A stretch of 36,107 nt of DNA, taken from assembly GCA_002686885.1 (NCBI GenBank), contig NYYT01000001.1, positions 7,161 through 43,267 of the forward strand. The letters run 5' to 3'. The position numbers were made by a program, and so were the translations under genes. The notes beneath the pieces are model-generated. The model did not search any database, had not been told where the DNA came from, and saw nothing but the letters and a program-made list of their open reading frames with translations. Numbering within the stretch: the stretch's first letter is position 1; every line of letters begins with the position of its first letter. Shown piece after piece: positions 1-7,683 of the stretch. The stretch is from Pedosphaera sp. (GTDB taxonomy: Bacteria; Verrucomicrobiota; Verrucomicrobiia; Limisphaerales; AAA164-E04).

Positions 1-1374
1 TTGGCGGTCTCTCAATACGGAATGGGAGTTTCGGTGGGGGATGTGAACAATGATGGTTGGCCTGATCTGTTTGTATCAGGTGTGGGAGGGGATCGCTTGT
101 TTCGGAATTCAGCTGAGGGACGTTTTGAGGATGTGACCGAACTCGCTGGAGTGGGTGGCGACGTGGATGGCTGGAGTACTTGCTCCGCCTTTTTCGATGC
201 TGATAATGACGGAGATCTTGATCTGTTTGTCGGGCATTATGTGCAGTGGTCTCCCAAGATTGACTTTAAGCAGGGAACCACACTGACAGGCATTGGGAGG
301 GCTTATGGCCAGCCGATGAATTTTCAGGGAACTTTTCCAAGCCTCTATCAAAATCAGGGTGATGGAACATTCAAGGACGTCTCCGGCGAATGCGGGATCC
401 AAGTTAAAAATTCTGCCACAGAAGTTCCAGTTGCCAAGTCGCTGGGTGTGGCCCCGGTCGACCTCAATGGTGACGGGCTCATGGATTTGATTGTGGCCAA
501 CGATACCGTTCAGAATTTTGTATTCATCAATCAGGGTGGGATGGTCTTCAAGGAAGTCGGTGCGCGAACCGGGATTGGGTTTGATAGCTTTGGAAAGGCC
601 AGGGGCGCCATGGGGATTGATACGGCTCGTTTCAGAGAGGATGAAGCCATGGGGGTAGGGATTGCTAACTTCGCCAATGAAATGACAGCTCTATACGTTG
701 GGCGATCCGAAAACCTCATTTTCACGGACGAAGCCATTCCTGCAGGGATTGGTCCTGCGAGTCGTCTGGCACTTAAATTCGGTCTTTTTTTCTTTGATTA
801 TGATTTGGATGGTTGGCAGGACCTTCTTACTGCCAACGGTCATCTGGAGGAGGAGATACATCAGATCCAGGAAAGTCAGCAATACGAGCAATCCGCTCAC
901 TTGTTCTGGAATGCCGGCCCGGATTTTGGTTGTCGATTTCTCGAAGTCTCCTCAGAGGATGCTGGAGGGGATCTTTTCAGCCCTCTGGTCGGCAGGGGTT
1001 CGGCTTTCGCAGACTTTGATGGAGATGGAGATCTGGATGTGGTGATGACCCAAACGAACCAGGAACCCTTGCTCCTGCGTAACGATTGTGATTTGGGGCA
1101 TCATTGGGTTCGACTCAAGTTAGTGGGGGTGAGGTGCAACAGAGATGCGATTGGGTCCTGGGTGCGTGCTGAAATCGGTGAACAGGTATTGTGGCGTCAA
1201 GTCATGCCCACGCGCAGTTATCTTTCTCAATCTGAGAAAGTCATTACCATTGGATTGGGAAGGGTGGATAGAATCGATCATTTGACGATTCAATGGCCCG
1301 ATGGTCAACGACAGGTGGTCGACGACCTAGCGGTTGACAAGCTACATGTCATTCTTCAGGAGGAGAAGCGCTAG
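1..1374 (+). CDS. FG-GAP/VCBS repeat protein with C-terminal ASPIC/UnbV domain (5' truncated by window)
   Basis: Partial exported protein: the frame is open at the window's left edge, and the signal peptide and first repeats expected of this family are missing. At least five Asp-rich calcium-binding loops of the DxNxDGxxD type are visible (DVNNDGWPD, DADNDGDLD, DLNGDGLMD, DYDLDGWQD, DFDGDGDLD), as in integrin-like FG-GAP/VCBS beta-propeller blades. The last 75 or so residues (GSWVRAEIG... to IQWPDG...) match the ASPIC/UnbV domain that closes CRTAC1-like proteins. Such proteins are common and multicopy in PVC bacteria; they are thought to act outside the cell or at the surface, but their substrates are unknown. 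The stop codon TAG (1372-1374) shares the tetranucleotide CTAG with the stop of the convergent minus-strand gene. Family assignment is firm; specific function is not known. Confidence 0.9.
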   Translation: MAVSQYGMGVSVGDVNNDGWPDLFVSGVGGDRLFRNSAEGRFEDVTELAGVGGDVDGWSTCSAFFDADNDGDLDLFVGHYVQWSPKIDFKQGTTLTGIGRAYGQPMNFQGTFPSLYQNQGDGTFKDVSGECGIQVKNSATEVPVAKSLGVAPVDLNGDGLMDLIVANDTVQNFVFINQGGMVFKEVGARTGIGFDSFGKARGAMGIDTARFREDEAMGVGIANFANEMTALYVGRSENLIFTDEAIPAGIGPASRLALKFGLFFFDYDLDGWQDLLTANGHLEEEIHQIQESQQYEQSAHLFWNAGPDFGCRFLEVSSEDAGGDLFSPLVGRGSAFADFDGDGDLDVVMTQTNQEPLLLRNDCDLGHHWVRLKLVGVRCNRDAIGSWVRAEIGEQVLWRQVMPTRSYLSQSEKVITIGLGRVDRIDHLTIQWPDGQRQVVDDLAVDKLHVILQEEKR

Positions 1375-2516
1375 ATCCGTTTCGCATGGGTCAGAGGCGT
1401 TTCAGGGGTGATCTGCGGAACACGCTTTTGCTCTACAGCCAGGCGAGTAGTCGGTATGGCTGGCAGGACGTATTTGGCGAAAAGCTCGCAAGCTTCTAGG
1501 TGCGGGTATCCAGAAAGAATGAAAGACCTGAAGCCCATGCTCATGTAGTTTTTCAAGGTGTTGATCACTTGATCTGGATTTCCAACGATGGCGGCACCGC
1601 ATCCGGATCGAGCACGCCCAATGCCTGTCCAAAGGTGAGCCTCGGCATATCCCTCCTTATCGGCTTTTTCCCGCAGGTCGTTTTGTTGCATCACCCCTTT
1701 TGAAAGGTGGTCCTGAGCTCTGGCCTTGATTTTGTGGCCGGTAGAGTTCTCAAGTTTTGACACAAGCTTGATAGCGGCCTCGCGGGCTTTCTGTTCGGTT
1801 TCTCTCACAATGACATGAATTCTGAGCCCGAAATCAATGGATCGACCTTGGGCGGCTGCTCGATGTGCAACGTCCTCCATGCTGGCTTTGAGGCCGACTT
1901 GTGTGTCCGGCCAGAGCAAGTAGACATCGCAGAACCGAGCGCAGAGGTCGCGAGCAGAGGAGGAATAACCACCAAAATACAGCAGAGGACCTCCATTCTG
2001 CTGGTAGGTTTTCACAGGTTGTGTGTCCAGTTGGAAATTGAAGAAATCCCCTTTGAAATCAATGCATGGTTGTGTCCATGCCTGCTGGAGGATCTGGATG
2101 ACTTCTGTGGATCGGTGATAACGATCTTCTGAGGCCATGCGGCATCCCGGTAAATCCGAAGAGATGATGTTGAGAGCCAGGCGGCCCTCCAACATATGAT
2201 CCAGCGTGCTGATGGCTCTGGCGAGCATGGGGGGATGCATTTCTCCACATCGAATGGCGCTCAACAGCTGAATCTGCTCTGTCTGCTCTGACATCGCAGC
2301 AGCAAAGGCCAGGGTGTCTTGACCGATCTGGTAAGAAGAGGGAAGGAGGATGTTTTGAAAGCCAAGGGTATCGGCTCTTTGTGTGATGGCCTTGCAATGG
2401 GAATAACTGCTCCTGAGGTGATCCTCTGGAAAGCCAAGGTACTCGTAATCATCCGAGCAAAGGGCTGAAAACCACCCGAGTTCTGCTGCCATGGTTGGAG
2501 TTCTCAAGGAAATCAT
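1371..2516 (-). CDS. SsuD-like FMNH2-dependent alkanesulfonate monooxygenase family protein
   Basis: At 381 residues it equals the length of E. coli SsuD, and it aligns by eye over its whole length. Matching segments include LDHMLEGRLALNIISSD, YFGGYSSSA, FGLRIHVIVRET, LWTGIGRARSGCG and the C-terminal SFILSGYPHLE. It belongs to the bacterial luciferase-like (LLM) TIM-barrel flavoproteins. SsuD releases sulfite from alkanesulfonates using FMNH2 and O2, supplied by a separate reductase. The Arg-His pair in LRIHVIV, the LWxGIGxxR arginine and the SGYPHLE tyrosine are kept. The position of the E. coli active-site-region cysteine (GRSCED) reads YQIGQD here, so that cysteine is missing. No reductase or sulfonate ABC transporter is nearby, so the true substrate is uncertain. 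The ATG at 2516 overlaps the upstream gene's TGA (ATGA). A second in-frame ATG at 2492 is possible. Confidence 0.85.
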   Translation of the reverse strand: MISLRTPTMAAELGWFSALCSDDYEYLGFPEDHLRSSYSHCKAITQRADTLGFQNILLPSSYQIGQDTLAFAAAMSEQTEQIQLLSAIRCGEMHPPMLARAISTLDHMLEGRLALNIISSDLPGCRMASEDRYHRSTEVIQILQQAWTQPCIDFKGDFFNFQLDTQPVKTYQQNGGPLLYFGGYSSSARDLCARFCDVYLLWPDTQVGLKASMEDVAHRAAAQGRSIDFGLRIHVIVRETEQKAREAAIKLVSKLENSTGHKIKARAQDHLSKGVMQQNDLREKADKEGYAEAHLWTGIGRARSGCGAAIVGNPDQVINTLKNYMSMGFRSFILSGYPHLEACELFAKYVLPAIPTTRLAVEQKRVPQITPETPLTHAKRI

Positions 2517-5026
2517 GGGGCCATCATGGGTTGGGTTTCCAGAGCCGTTTGTTGCCAGGCCTTGAGCCGTTCTTGCACTCCCTTGGTGGAACGGGGCTTG
2601 GCGGCTTTTAGCAGGGCCGCCTGAAGTGCCTGAGGGATGCCTCCTTTCAATCCCTTCTCCAACCAGTGAATCAAAGCATAGTCGATTCTGGGATCGGCTG
2701 TGGCGGCCATGGAGTCAAGAGCATCCAGTTGTTGTTTCAGCGATGCTTGTTCCAAATCCCGGATCCATTGAGCAACCGAATCATCGGGGTTCGCATTGGC
2801 CTGAAGGATGATTGCCTCTGTGCGCAGTCCTGCCTTGTTGGATTGGAGTCCCTCAGCAATCCATTGCATCCGATGTTCGATGTCCCGACTTCCAAGCCAT
2901 CGAAGGGCCTGTTTGCGATTGTCCTCCGTTTCGAAGAAATTCCGAAAAGTGTTTTCCACCAGAGCTTGGTTATCGGTTCCAGGGTGGTGCCAGAGTAGCC
3001 AATCCAGGGCCAGGCCGCGCTGCTCCGAAGCTCGGTACTGCATCCACGCATCGATGCGTGGATGAAACAGCTCGTGCACCCATGCGGTAAGATCGGTCGG
3101 TTCGGTTTTCTCCATGGACTTCCAGACCTTCAAGAGCTCCCGCATCCCGGCCGCAAGATCCTGACTGAGTGGGGTCGGTAAGCCAGGTTGGTCGAGTAAC
3201 AGGACGAGGCTGTAAAAGGCATCACGATCTTGGGTCTCCAAGCAGGCTGCAAAAACTCGGCGCCAGAAAGCCTTGGATAGGGTGGGATGGGTTTGACAGT
3301 CGGATGCGATTTTTTCTAGGGAGGATGAATTCGAGAGAAACCCTTTTGCCCATGAGACAAGCATTTGCATCGATCCCGCCGATCCTTGCCGATAGAGGCC
3401 ATCTGCTAGGGCGAATCTCACATGGATGTCCATTGAATCAAGATAGCTGACAAGGTGTTCATCGAGCACTTTTAAGCCCAGTTCACCTATCGCGAGTTGT
3501 TTTTCAAGGGGTGGTAAACCTTCGACTTGCTCCCATGAAAACTCCCCTGATGTCAGGCTATCGAACAAGGCTCTTGCCGTGGCATGCTTCAGTGCAGGGT
3601 CATGGGAAAAGTTGCCTTTGACGAGTTCCTGCAATGGAATCACCTGGTTTTGATTTGCCAGTGCCGTCAGGATGCCATAGCGCAGAGTAGGGGATGCCTC
3701 AGGAAGATGTTCCAGTAACAACTGAGTCAGATCTGTCCCAAAGACTTTGTGGATCAAGTCTGTGGTATGCTGGCTGATACCGTGTTGGGGGTCTTTGAGC
3801 ATCTGTTCCATCCACCCATTGGGAATTTGATGGGAAAGCTCTCGAGGTGTCATGTTTCCGATGGCCCATAGCGCATGCAATCGAGCCACGGCATGGTCAG
3901 GGTTCTGGGCCCTTTGGAGAAGCAAGGGCAACATGCTCGCGCCAGCTCTTTCAGCCAGTCGCTGTCCTACGAGGCGAACTCCTGGTTGAGGCGCCTCCAG
4001 CATGGCGAGGATATCCAGTGGATCCTTCCATGTGGAGTCGAATCCTGCCGGATCCTGTAGTGGAAAACCGCCGTGCACCTGCCGAGTCAAAGGCCCGATC
4101 ATCAGACGGTCCGTCGTGCTTGCTTCGCCATTGAGTGTGCGAACTTGAAGGTATGGGCCTCGAGCATCCCATGTCACTTGCGAAAACTCTCCTAAAACCC
4201 CAACGGGTTGGATCTTTCCCATCACCCAGAAGGCACCCGCAGGTTTTTGTTCCCATCGTATGAGGGTGTGTCGTGTCTCTTTGAAGATGCCTGCTACCAG
4301 GTAGCTTTGAGCTCCTGTGCCTGAACCTGAGAGCGCCGTGGCATTCACAAGCCCGGAAGAGATGCCTTCAAAATAGTGGATGGCACCAAAAGGAAGCGTT
4401 TCATATCTCGATTGAGGAAACCCTTCTGCAATCTCTTCATCCCAAATGATTTGATTGAAGCGACGACGTAAGGGATTGGATGAGCTCATCCATCCATAAT
4501 CCTCGCATGGGTATATTTGTAGCCATCGAGTCCCGAAATGAGGGGGACCGATGGCGTCCATGATAAAGAGATTTCCCCATGAATCTTGAGTCAGGGAAAA
4601 GGGCAGGCGAAGGCCGGTTGCGTGGATCTCCACAACCTCCGTTCTTGGGTGATACCTCCAAAGATCCCAGCCTGTGGTGTCGACCTCTGGCACCATGTTC
4701 TCGCTGATCTTCCGAGCGACCAGGTAATACCAACCGTCGGGGTGGGGTTGAAAGAGTGGATCCATCCAGTGAGGGACTTCCAAGCCGGTTGATCCAAGCC
4801 AATCATTGGAAGAGATGATGAGGTGGTTTTGATCATTCGACTCGACGCTCAAGGAGCGGATCCTTTCGCGTGAGATGGGCTGCTGGGAATGCGTCAGCGG
4901 GGTCGAGCATTCGATGCATGCCAAGACTGCAAGGCACCACGAGATCCACAACCCTCGCTCAATTTTTAATAGAGCAATGGAAGTTTTCTCTTTCCCTCTG
5001 GGTTTCTGGATCAAGTGCATCGTCAT
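2513..5026 (-). CDS. Exported PVC-type propeller and HEAT-repeat protein without haem motif
   Basis: Predicted 837-residue exported protein. The frame stays open upstream to 5221, but that would run into the divergent pseudopilin gene. The ATG at 5026 fits better: it lies about 40 nt downstream of a good minus-strand promoter and precedes a basic stretch plus hydrophobic segment (WISWCLAVLAC), a signal peptide or possibly lipoprotein signal. The N-terminal half, with PHWMDPLFQPHPDGWYYLV, DLWRYHP, GLRLPFSLTQDSWGNLFIMD and EDYGW, resembles a degenerate version of the soluble-dehydrogenase-like beta-propeller of PVC cytochromes. The C-terminal half is alpha-helical repeats (HAVARLHALWAIGNM and similar), typical HEAT. 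Unlike the protein at 28989-33434 it has no CxxCH, so it probably binds no haem c. It is translationally coupled to the SsuD-like gene downstream. Function unknown. Confidence 0.75.
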   Translation of the reverse strand: MTMHLIQKPRGKEKTSIALLKIERGLWISWCLAVLACIECSTPLTHSQQPISRERIRSLSVESNDQNHLIISSNDWLGSTGLEVPHWMDPLFQPHPDGWYYLVARKISENMVPEVDTTGWDLWRYHPRTEVVEIHATGLRLPFSLTQDSWGNLFIMDAIGPPHFGTRWLQIYPCEDYGWMSSSNPLRRRFNQIIWDEEIAEGFPQSRYETLPFGAIHYFEGISSGLVNATALSGSGTGAQSYLVAGIFKETRHTLIRWEQKPAGAFWVMGKIQPVGVLGEFSQVTWDARGPYLQVRTLNGEASTTDRLMIGPLTRQVHGGFPLQDPAGFDSTWKDPLDILAMLEAPQPGVRLVGQRLAERAGASMLPLLLQRAQNPDHAVARLHALWAIGNMTPRELSHQIPNGWMEQMLKDPQHGISQHTTDLIHKVFGTDLTQLLLEHLPEASPTLRYGILTALANQNQVIPLQELVKGNFSHDPALKHATARALFDSLTSGEFSWEQVEGLPPLEKQLAIGELGLKVLDEHLVSYLDSMDIHVRFALADGLYRQGSAGSMQMLVSWAKGFLSNSSSLEKIASDCQTHPTLSKAFWRRVFAACLETQDRDAFYSLVLLLDQPGLPTPLSQDLAAGMRELLKVWKSMEKTEPTDLTAWVHELFHPRIDAWMQYRASEQRGLALDWLLWHHPGTDNQALVENTFRNFFETEDNRKQALRWLGSRDIEHRMQWIAEGLQSNKAGLRTEAIILQANANPDDSVAQWIRDLEQASLKQQLDALDSMAATADPRIDYALIHWLEKGLKGGIPQALQAALLKAAKPRSTKGVQERLKAWQQTALETQPMMAP

Positions 5027-5072
5027 TGTTGAACGACAAACCGTTGGCGTGCTGCTGTGCTTCTTGGCTTCT

Positions 5073-5101
5073 ATTATGAAAGAAGGGTTTGTCGGTGTAA
5101 A
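5073..5101 (-). promoter_or_regulatory. Sigma70-type promoter for the propeller/HEAT gene
   Basis: On the minus strand a -35 TTTACA (5101-5096) is separated by exactly 17 bp from a -10 CATAAT (5078-5073). Each hexamer is one base from consensus. Transcription would start near 5066, giving a leader of about 40 nt before the ATG at 5026. This supports that start over upstream in-frame codons. Called by eye, without a background model. Confidence 0.5.
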
Positions 5102-5172
5102 CGCGCAAGCACGATCGGGCTGGAAACAAGGTGCCTTTTTTCCAAGACCTCCTGATGTCCTTGAGGTTGACC

Positions 5173-5203
5173 TTGACATCTGAGGACTTGCTTCTCTTAT
5201 GCT
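5173..5203 (+). promoter_or_regulatory. Possible promoter for the first pseudopilin gene
   Basis: A perfect -35 TTGACA (5173-5178) and a partial -10 TATGCT (5198-5203) are separated by 19 bp, which is longer than optimal. The -10 ends 6 bp before the ATG at 5210, so a transcript from it would begin at or within the start codon. Either the mRNA is leaderless or the -10 is a chance match. Confidence 0.3.
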
Positions 5204-5209
5204 ATCAGC

Positions 5210-6100
5210 ATGTCCCCTCAATCCTACAATCGCGACTGGCAGAGAGGCTTTACCTTAATCGAATTATTGGTAGTCATTGCCATTATCGCCATCTTGGCTG
5301 GCATGCTTCTGCCAGCTCTTTCCAAAGCCAAGCTCAAGGCGACAGGGGCTGCTTGCCTGAGTAATCAAAAACAATTGATCCTGGGCTTTGTCATGTATGC
5401 TGATGACAACGAAGACCGCATGCTCTACACGGTTCCTGGTCGGGGGCAAATCGACAATCCGGCGGGAGGGTTCTGGCCGGGACCTCACGACGACAATGGG
5501 CGCTTTCGCGATGTTGCCGCCAACATGACCAAGGATGTCGCTCAACGAAACGTCGAAAATGGCATTCGCAAGGGAGCTTTGTTCCAATACGTGGACAGCC
5601 CGGGCGCCTATCATTGTCCAGGTGATCTCAGGACCAAGCGACTCAAGCCTGGGAAAGGATGGGCTTACGACAGCTATTCCAAGGCAAATGGGATGAACGG
5701 TCTGGCCTGGCAAGGATCCGGTGAACCTGGGAGCAATCGTGGACCTCAACCAGCCTATGTCAAGATCAGTAACATCAACGGCCCATCGGAGGGGATGGTG
5801 TTTCTGGAAGAGGCCGATCCGCGAGGTCGTAATCTGGGAACATGGGTGATCAGCGTGGCTCCCGGGATGGGGTGGATTGACCCTTTTGCGATCTTTCATG
5901 GCAACAATAGTACCATCGCTTTTGCCGACGGGCATGCGGAATCCCACCGTTGGACAACCGACAATGTGATTCAGGCAGCAACCGATGCTTCCAGTGGTGT
6001 GACTTCGGTCTTCAACTGGGGAGGAGGCAATGCCTCCAATCCTGATTTTGTCTGGGTGTATAATCACTACAAACATCAGCGTTGGCAGCCCATACAGTGA
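5210..6100 (+). CDS. Verrucomicrobial pseudopilin-like protein (prepilin N-terminus, H-x9-DG C-terminus)
   Basis: The 296-residue protein starts with a short basic leader and the type II secretion/type IV pilin methylation motif ([14 protein letters not shown]...), followed by [12 protein letters not shown]. Prepilin peptidase should cleave after the Gly preceding Phe and methylate the new N-terminus, leaving a membrane-anchored, periplasm-facing protein. The centre has YHCPGD and AYDSYS. Near the C-terminus [19 protein letters not shown] contains H-x9-DG. This is one of a large paralogous family in Verrucomicrobiota and Lentisphaerota whose role is not known in detail; it is not a major pilin. 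A close paralogue lies at 8541-7684, on the other side of the sulfatase. The ATG at 5210 is the natural start, with no Shine-Dalgarno visible. The sulfatase follows about 100 bp downstream on the same strand. Confidence 0.9.
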   Translation: MSPQSYNRDWQRGFTLIELLVVIAIIAILAGMLLPALSKAKLKATGAACLSNQKQLILGFVMYADDNEDRMLYTVPGRGQIDNPAGGFWPGPHDDNGRFRDVAANMTKDVAQRNVENGIRKGALFQYVDSPGAYHCPGDLRTKRLKPGKGWAYDSYSKANGMNGLAWQGSGEPGSNRGPQPAYVKISNINGPSEGMVFLEEADPRGRNLGTWVISVAPGMGWIDPFAIFHGNNSTIAFADGHAESHRWTTDNVIQAATDASSGVTSVFNWGGGNASNPDFVWVYNHYKHQRWQPIQ

Positions 6101-6200
6101 ATTCAAAATGGATGGGTTTGCTGAACCGTCTCCGGTAATCGCCAACGGACTACCGGCACTCGAAGTTTGGGAAGCCTGGCAAAGAAAGCCTCAATCGATC

Positions 6201-7637
6201 ATGCCACGTTTCGTTCAATGCGCCATTCGTTTGAGTGGATGCCTCTTTTTGGCCATTCGTCTCTCGGCGAGTTTACCCAATGTTCTCATCATTCAAACCG
6301 ATGAGCATCACTTTCAGACCCTGGGGTGTTATGGCGGGCAGATCGTGCAGACACCCCATATTGATCGACTTGCCTCTGAGGGGGCCCTTTGCACCAGCTT
6401 TTACGCCACGACTCCGGTGTGTTCGCCCTCTCGCGCCGCCTTGCTGACAGGCCTCTATCCTCAACACAATCGAGTGGTGCAAAATAATGTGCCGCTTCCA
6501 AGCGGAACCAGCACCTTGGGGTCTATTCTTCAGCAGAAGGGTTACCGAACCGGCTACATCGGTAAATGGCACTTGGATGGAGATGGGAAGCCACAGTGGG
6601 CTCCAGCCAGGTCCTTTGGTTTTGAGGACCGTCGCTTCATGTTCAATCGGGGGCATTGGAAAAAATTCGTCCTCCAGGATGGCCGGCCTGAAGTCGGAGC
6701 GCTGAATCGCAACGGCGAGCCTTCCTATGAATTGGATGATGCCGATGAGAAGACTTTTGCGACGGACTTTCTGACAGAGCGTGCCTTGGAGTTCATCGGT
6801 CAGAAAGAGGACCGTCCTTTCTTCCTGATGCTCAGTTTTCCTGATCCACATGGCCCCAACAGCGTTCGTAAGCCCTATGACACGCTCTTTGATGATGTGA
6901 CCATTCCCATTCCTGATACCCTGCGCAAACCGGATTCGCAGATCCCTGCCTGGGCTCCTTCTGATGCCAAGATTACAGTGGCGACGCTACGTCGTTTGAT
7001 GCCCAAATATTTTGGTATGGTGAAGTGTATTGACGACAATGTGGGGCGAATCCTTCATCTTCTCGAGCAAACGGGCGCACTGGATCAGACGCTCATCGTG
7101 TTTACCTCAGACCATGGTGATTTGTGTGGAGAACACGGACGCTTGAACAAGGGAAACCCCTACGAAGGCTCCGCTCGGATTCCCTTCCTGATGCGATATC
7201 CGTCGGAGATTCCACCTAATACCCGCATTGGCATCGCCCTGAGTTGTGTGGATTTTCTGCCGACTCTCAATGGGGTGTTGAATCTCCAAATTTCTGAGGT
7301 TTTCAACGGGAGAGATGCCTCCCAATGGTTCCGTGGAAACCCTCCTCCAAGTTGGAACGATATCACTTTTCTTCGAAGCAGTCGGGGAGGGAATTGGCTC
7401 TGTGCAGCGTCGGAACGCTACAAGCTGGTGGTTTCCAGTGGTGAGCGTCCTTGGTTGATGGATTTGCAGACCGATCCAGCCGAGGCACTGAATCATGCCT
7501 CCGATCCCCACAAGGCCGAGGTGCTTCAATCCATGGCTCGAGCTCTCAAAGTCTATGCGATCGAAGAAAAGGACCCACTCCTGAATGTTGAGGGAATCGG
7601 TTCGAGCCTGACAGAACTTTTGTCCTCTTCTCAATAA
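6201..7637 (+). CDS. Exported type I (formylglycine) sulfatase
   Basis: A 478-residue arylsulfatase-family enzyme. The motif C74-S-P-S-R followed by AALLTG is the sulfatase signature; the Cys is converted to formylglycine by a maturase encoded elsewhere. Other family marks are PNVLIIQTDEHH near the N-terminus (metal site; the usual DD reads DE), GYIGKWHL, FPDPHGPN and the C-terminal FTSDHGDLCGEHG. The ATG at 6201 gives a signal peptide (MPRFVQCAIRLSGCLFLAIRL...SASLP). In-frame starts further upstream (to 6030) would overlap the pseudopilin and spoil the signal. Sulfatases of PVC bacteria mostly desulfate algal or animal polysaccharides; the substrate here cannot be read from sequence. It is flanked by two pseudopilin paralogues and ends at a strong bidirectional terminator. 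Confidence 0.92.
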   Translation: MPRFVQCAIRLSGCLFLAIRLSASLPNVLIIQTDEHHFQTLGCYGGQIVQTPHIDRLASEGALCTSFYATTPVCSPSRAALLTGLYPQHNRVVQNNVPLPSGTSTLGSILQQKGYRTGYIGKWHLDGDGKPQWAPARSFGFEDRRFMFNRGHWKKFVLQDGRPEVGALNRNGEPSYELDDADEKTFATDFLTERALEFIGQKEDRPFFLMLSFPDPHGPNSVRKPYDTLFDDVTIPIPDTLRKPDSQIPAWAPSDAKITVATLRRLMPKYFGMVKCIDDNVGRILHLLEQTGALDQTLIVFTSDHGDLCGEHGRLNKGNPYEGSARIPFLMRYPSEIPPNTRIGIALSCVDFLPTLNGVLNLQISEVFNGRDASQWFRGNPPPSWNDITFLRSSRGGNWLCAASERYKLVVSSGERPWLMDLQTDPAEALNHASDPHKAEVLQSMARALKVYAIEEKDPLLNVEGIGSSLTELLSSSQ

Positions 7638-7638
7638 A

Positions 7639-7666
7639 AAAGCCCCTTCCATCAAGAAGGGGCTTT
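7639..7666. terminator. Bidirectional Rho-independent terminator
   Basis: A perfect 11-bp stem (7639-7649 with 7656-7666, AAAGCCCCTTC / GAAGGGGCTTT) closes a 6-nt loop. On the minus strand the stem runs into TTTTTTATT, an excellent U-tract for the pseudopilin ending at 7684. On the plus strand the tail is TTTCTC, weaker but usable for the sulfatase ending at 7637. The hairpin sits exactly between the two convergent stop codons. Confidence 0.9.
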
Positions 7667-7683
7667 CTCAGATTCTGAGATAC

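Noticed and set aside
5027-5221. 65-codon N-terminal extension of the propeller/HEAT protein
   Set aside because: It would overlap the divergent pseudopilin gene and its promoter region and place the hydrophobic signal segment deep inside the protein. A good minus-strand promoter lies inside the extension.
5264-6145. Long open frame on the minus strand opposite the first pseudopilin (293 codons)
   Set aside because: It is the antisense shadow of a well-supported gene and has no recognisable domain or plausible start signal.
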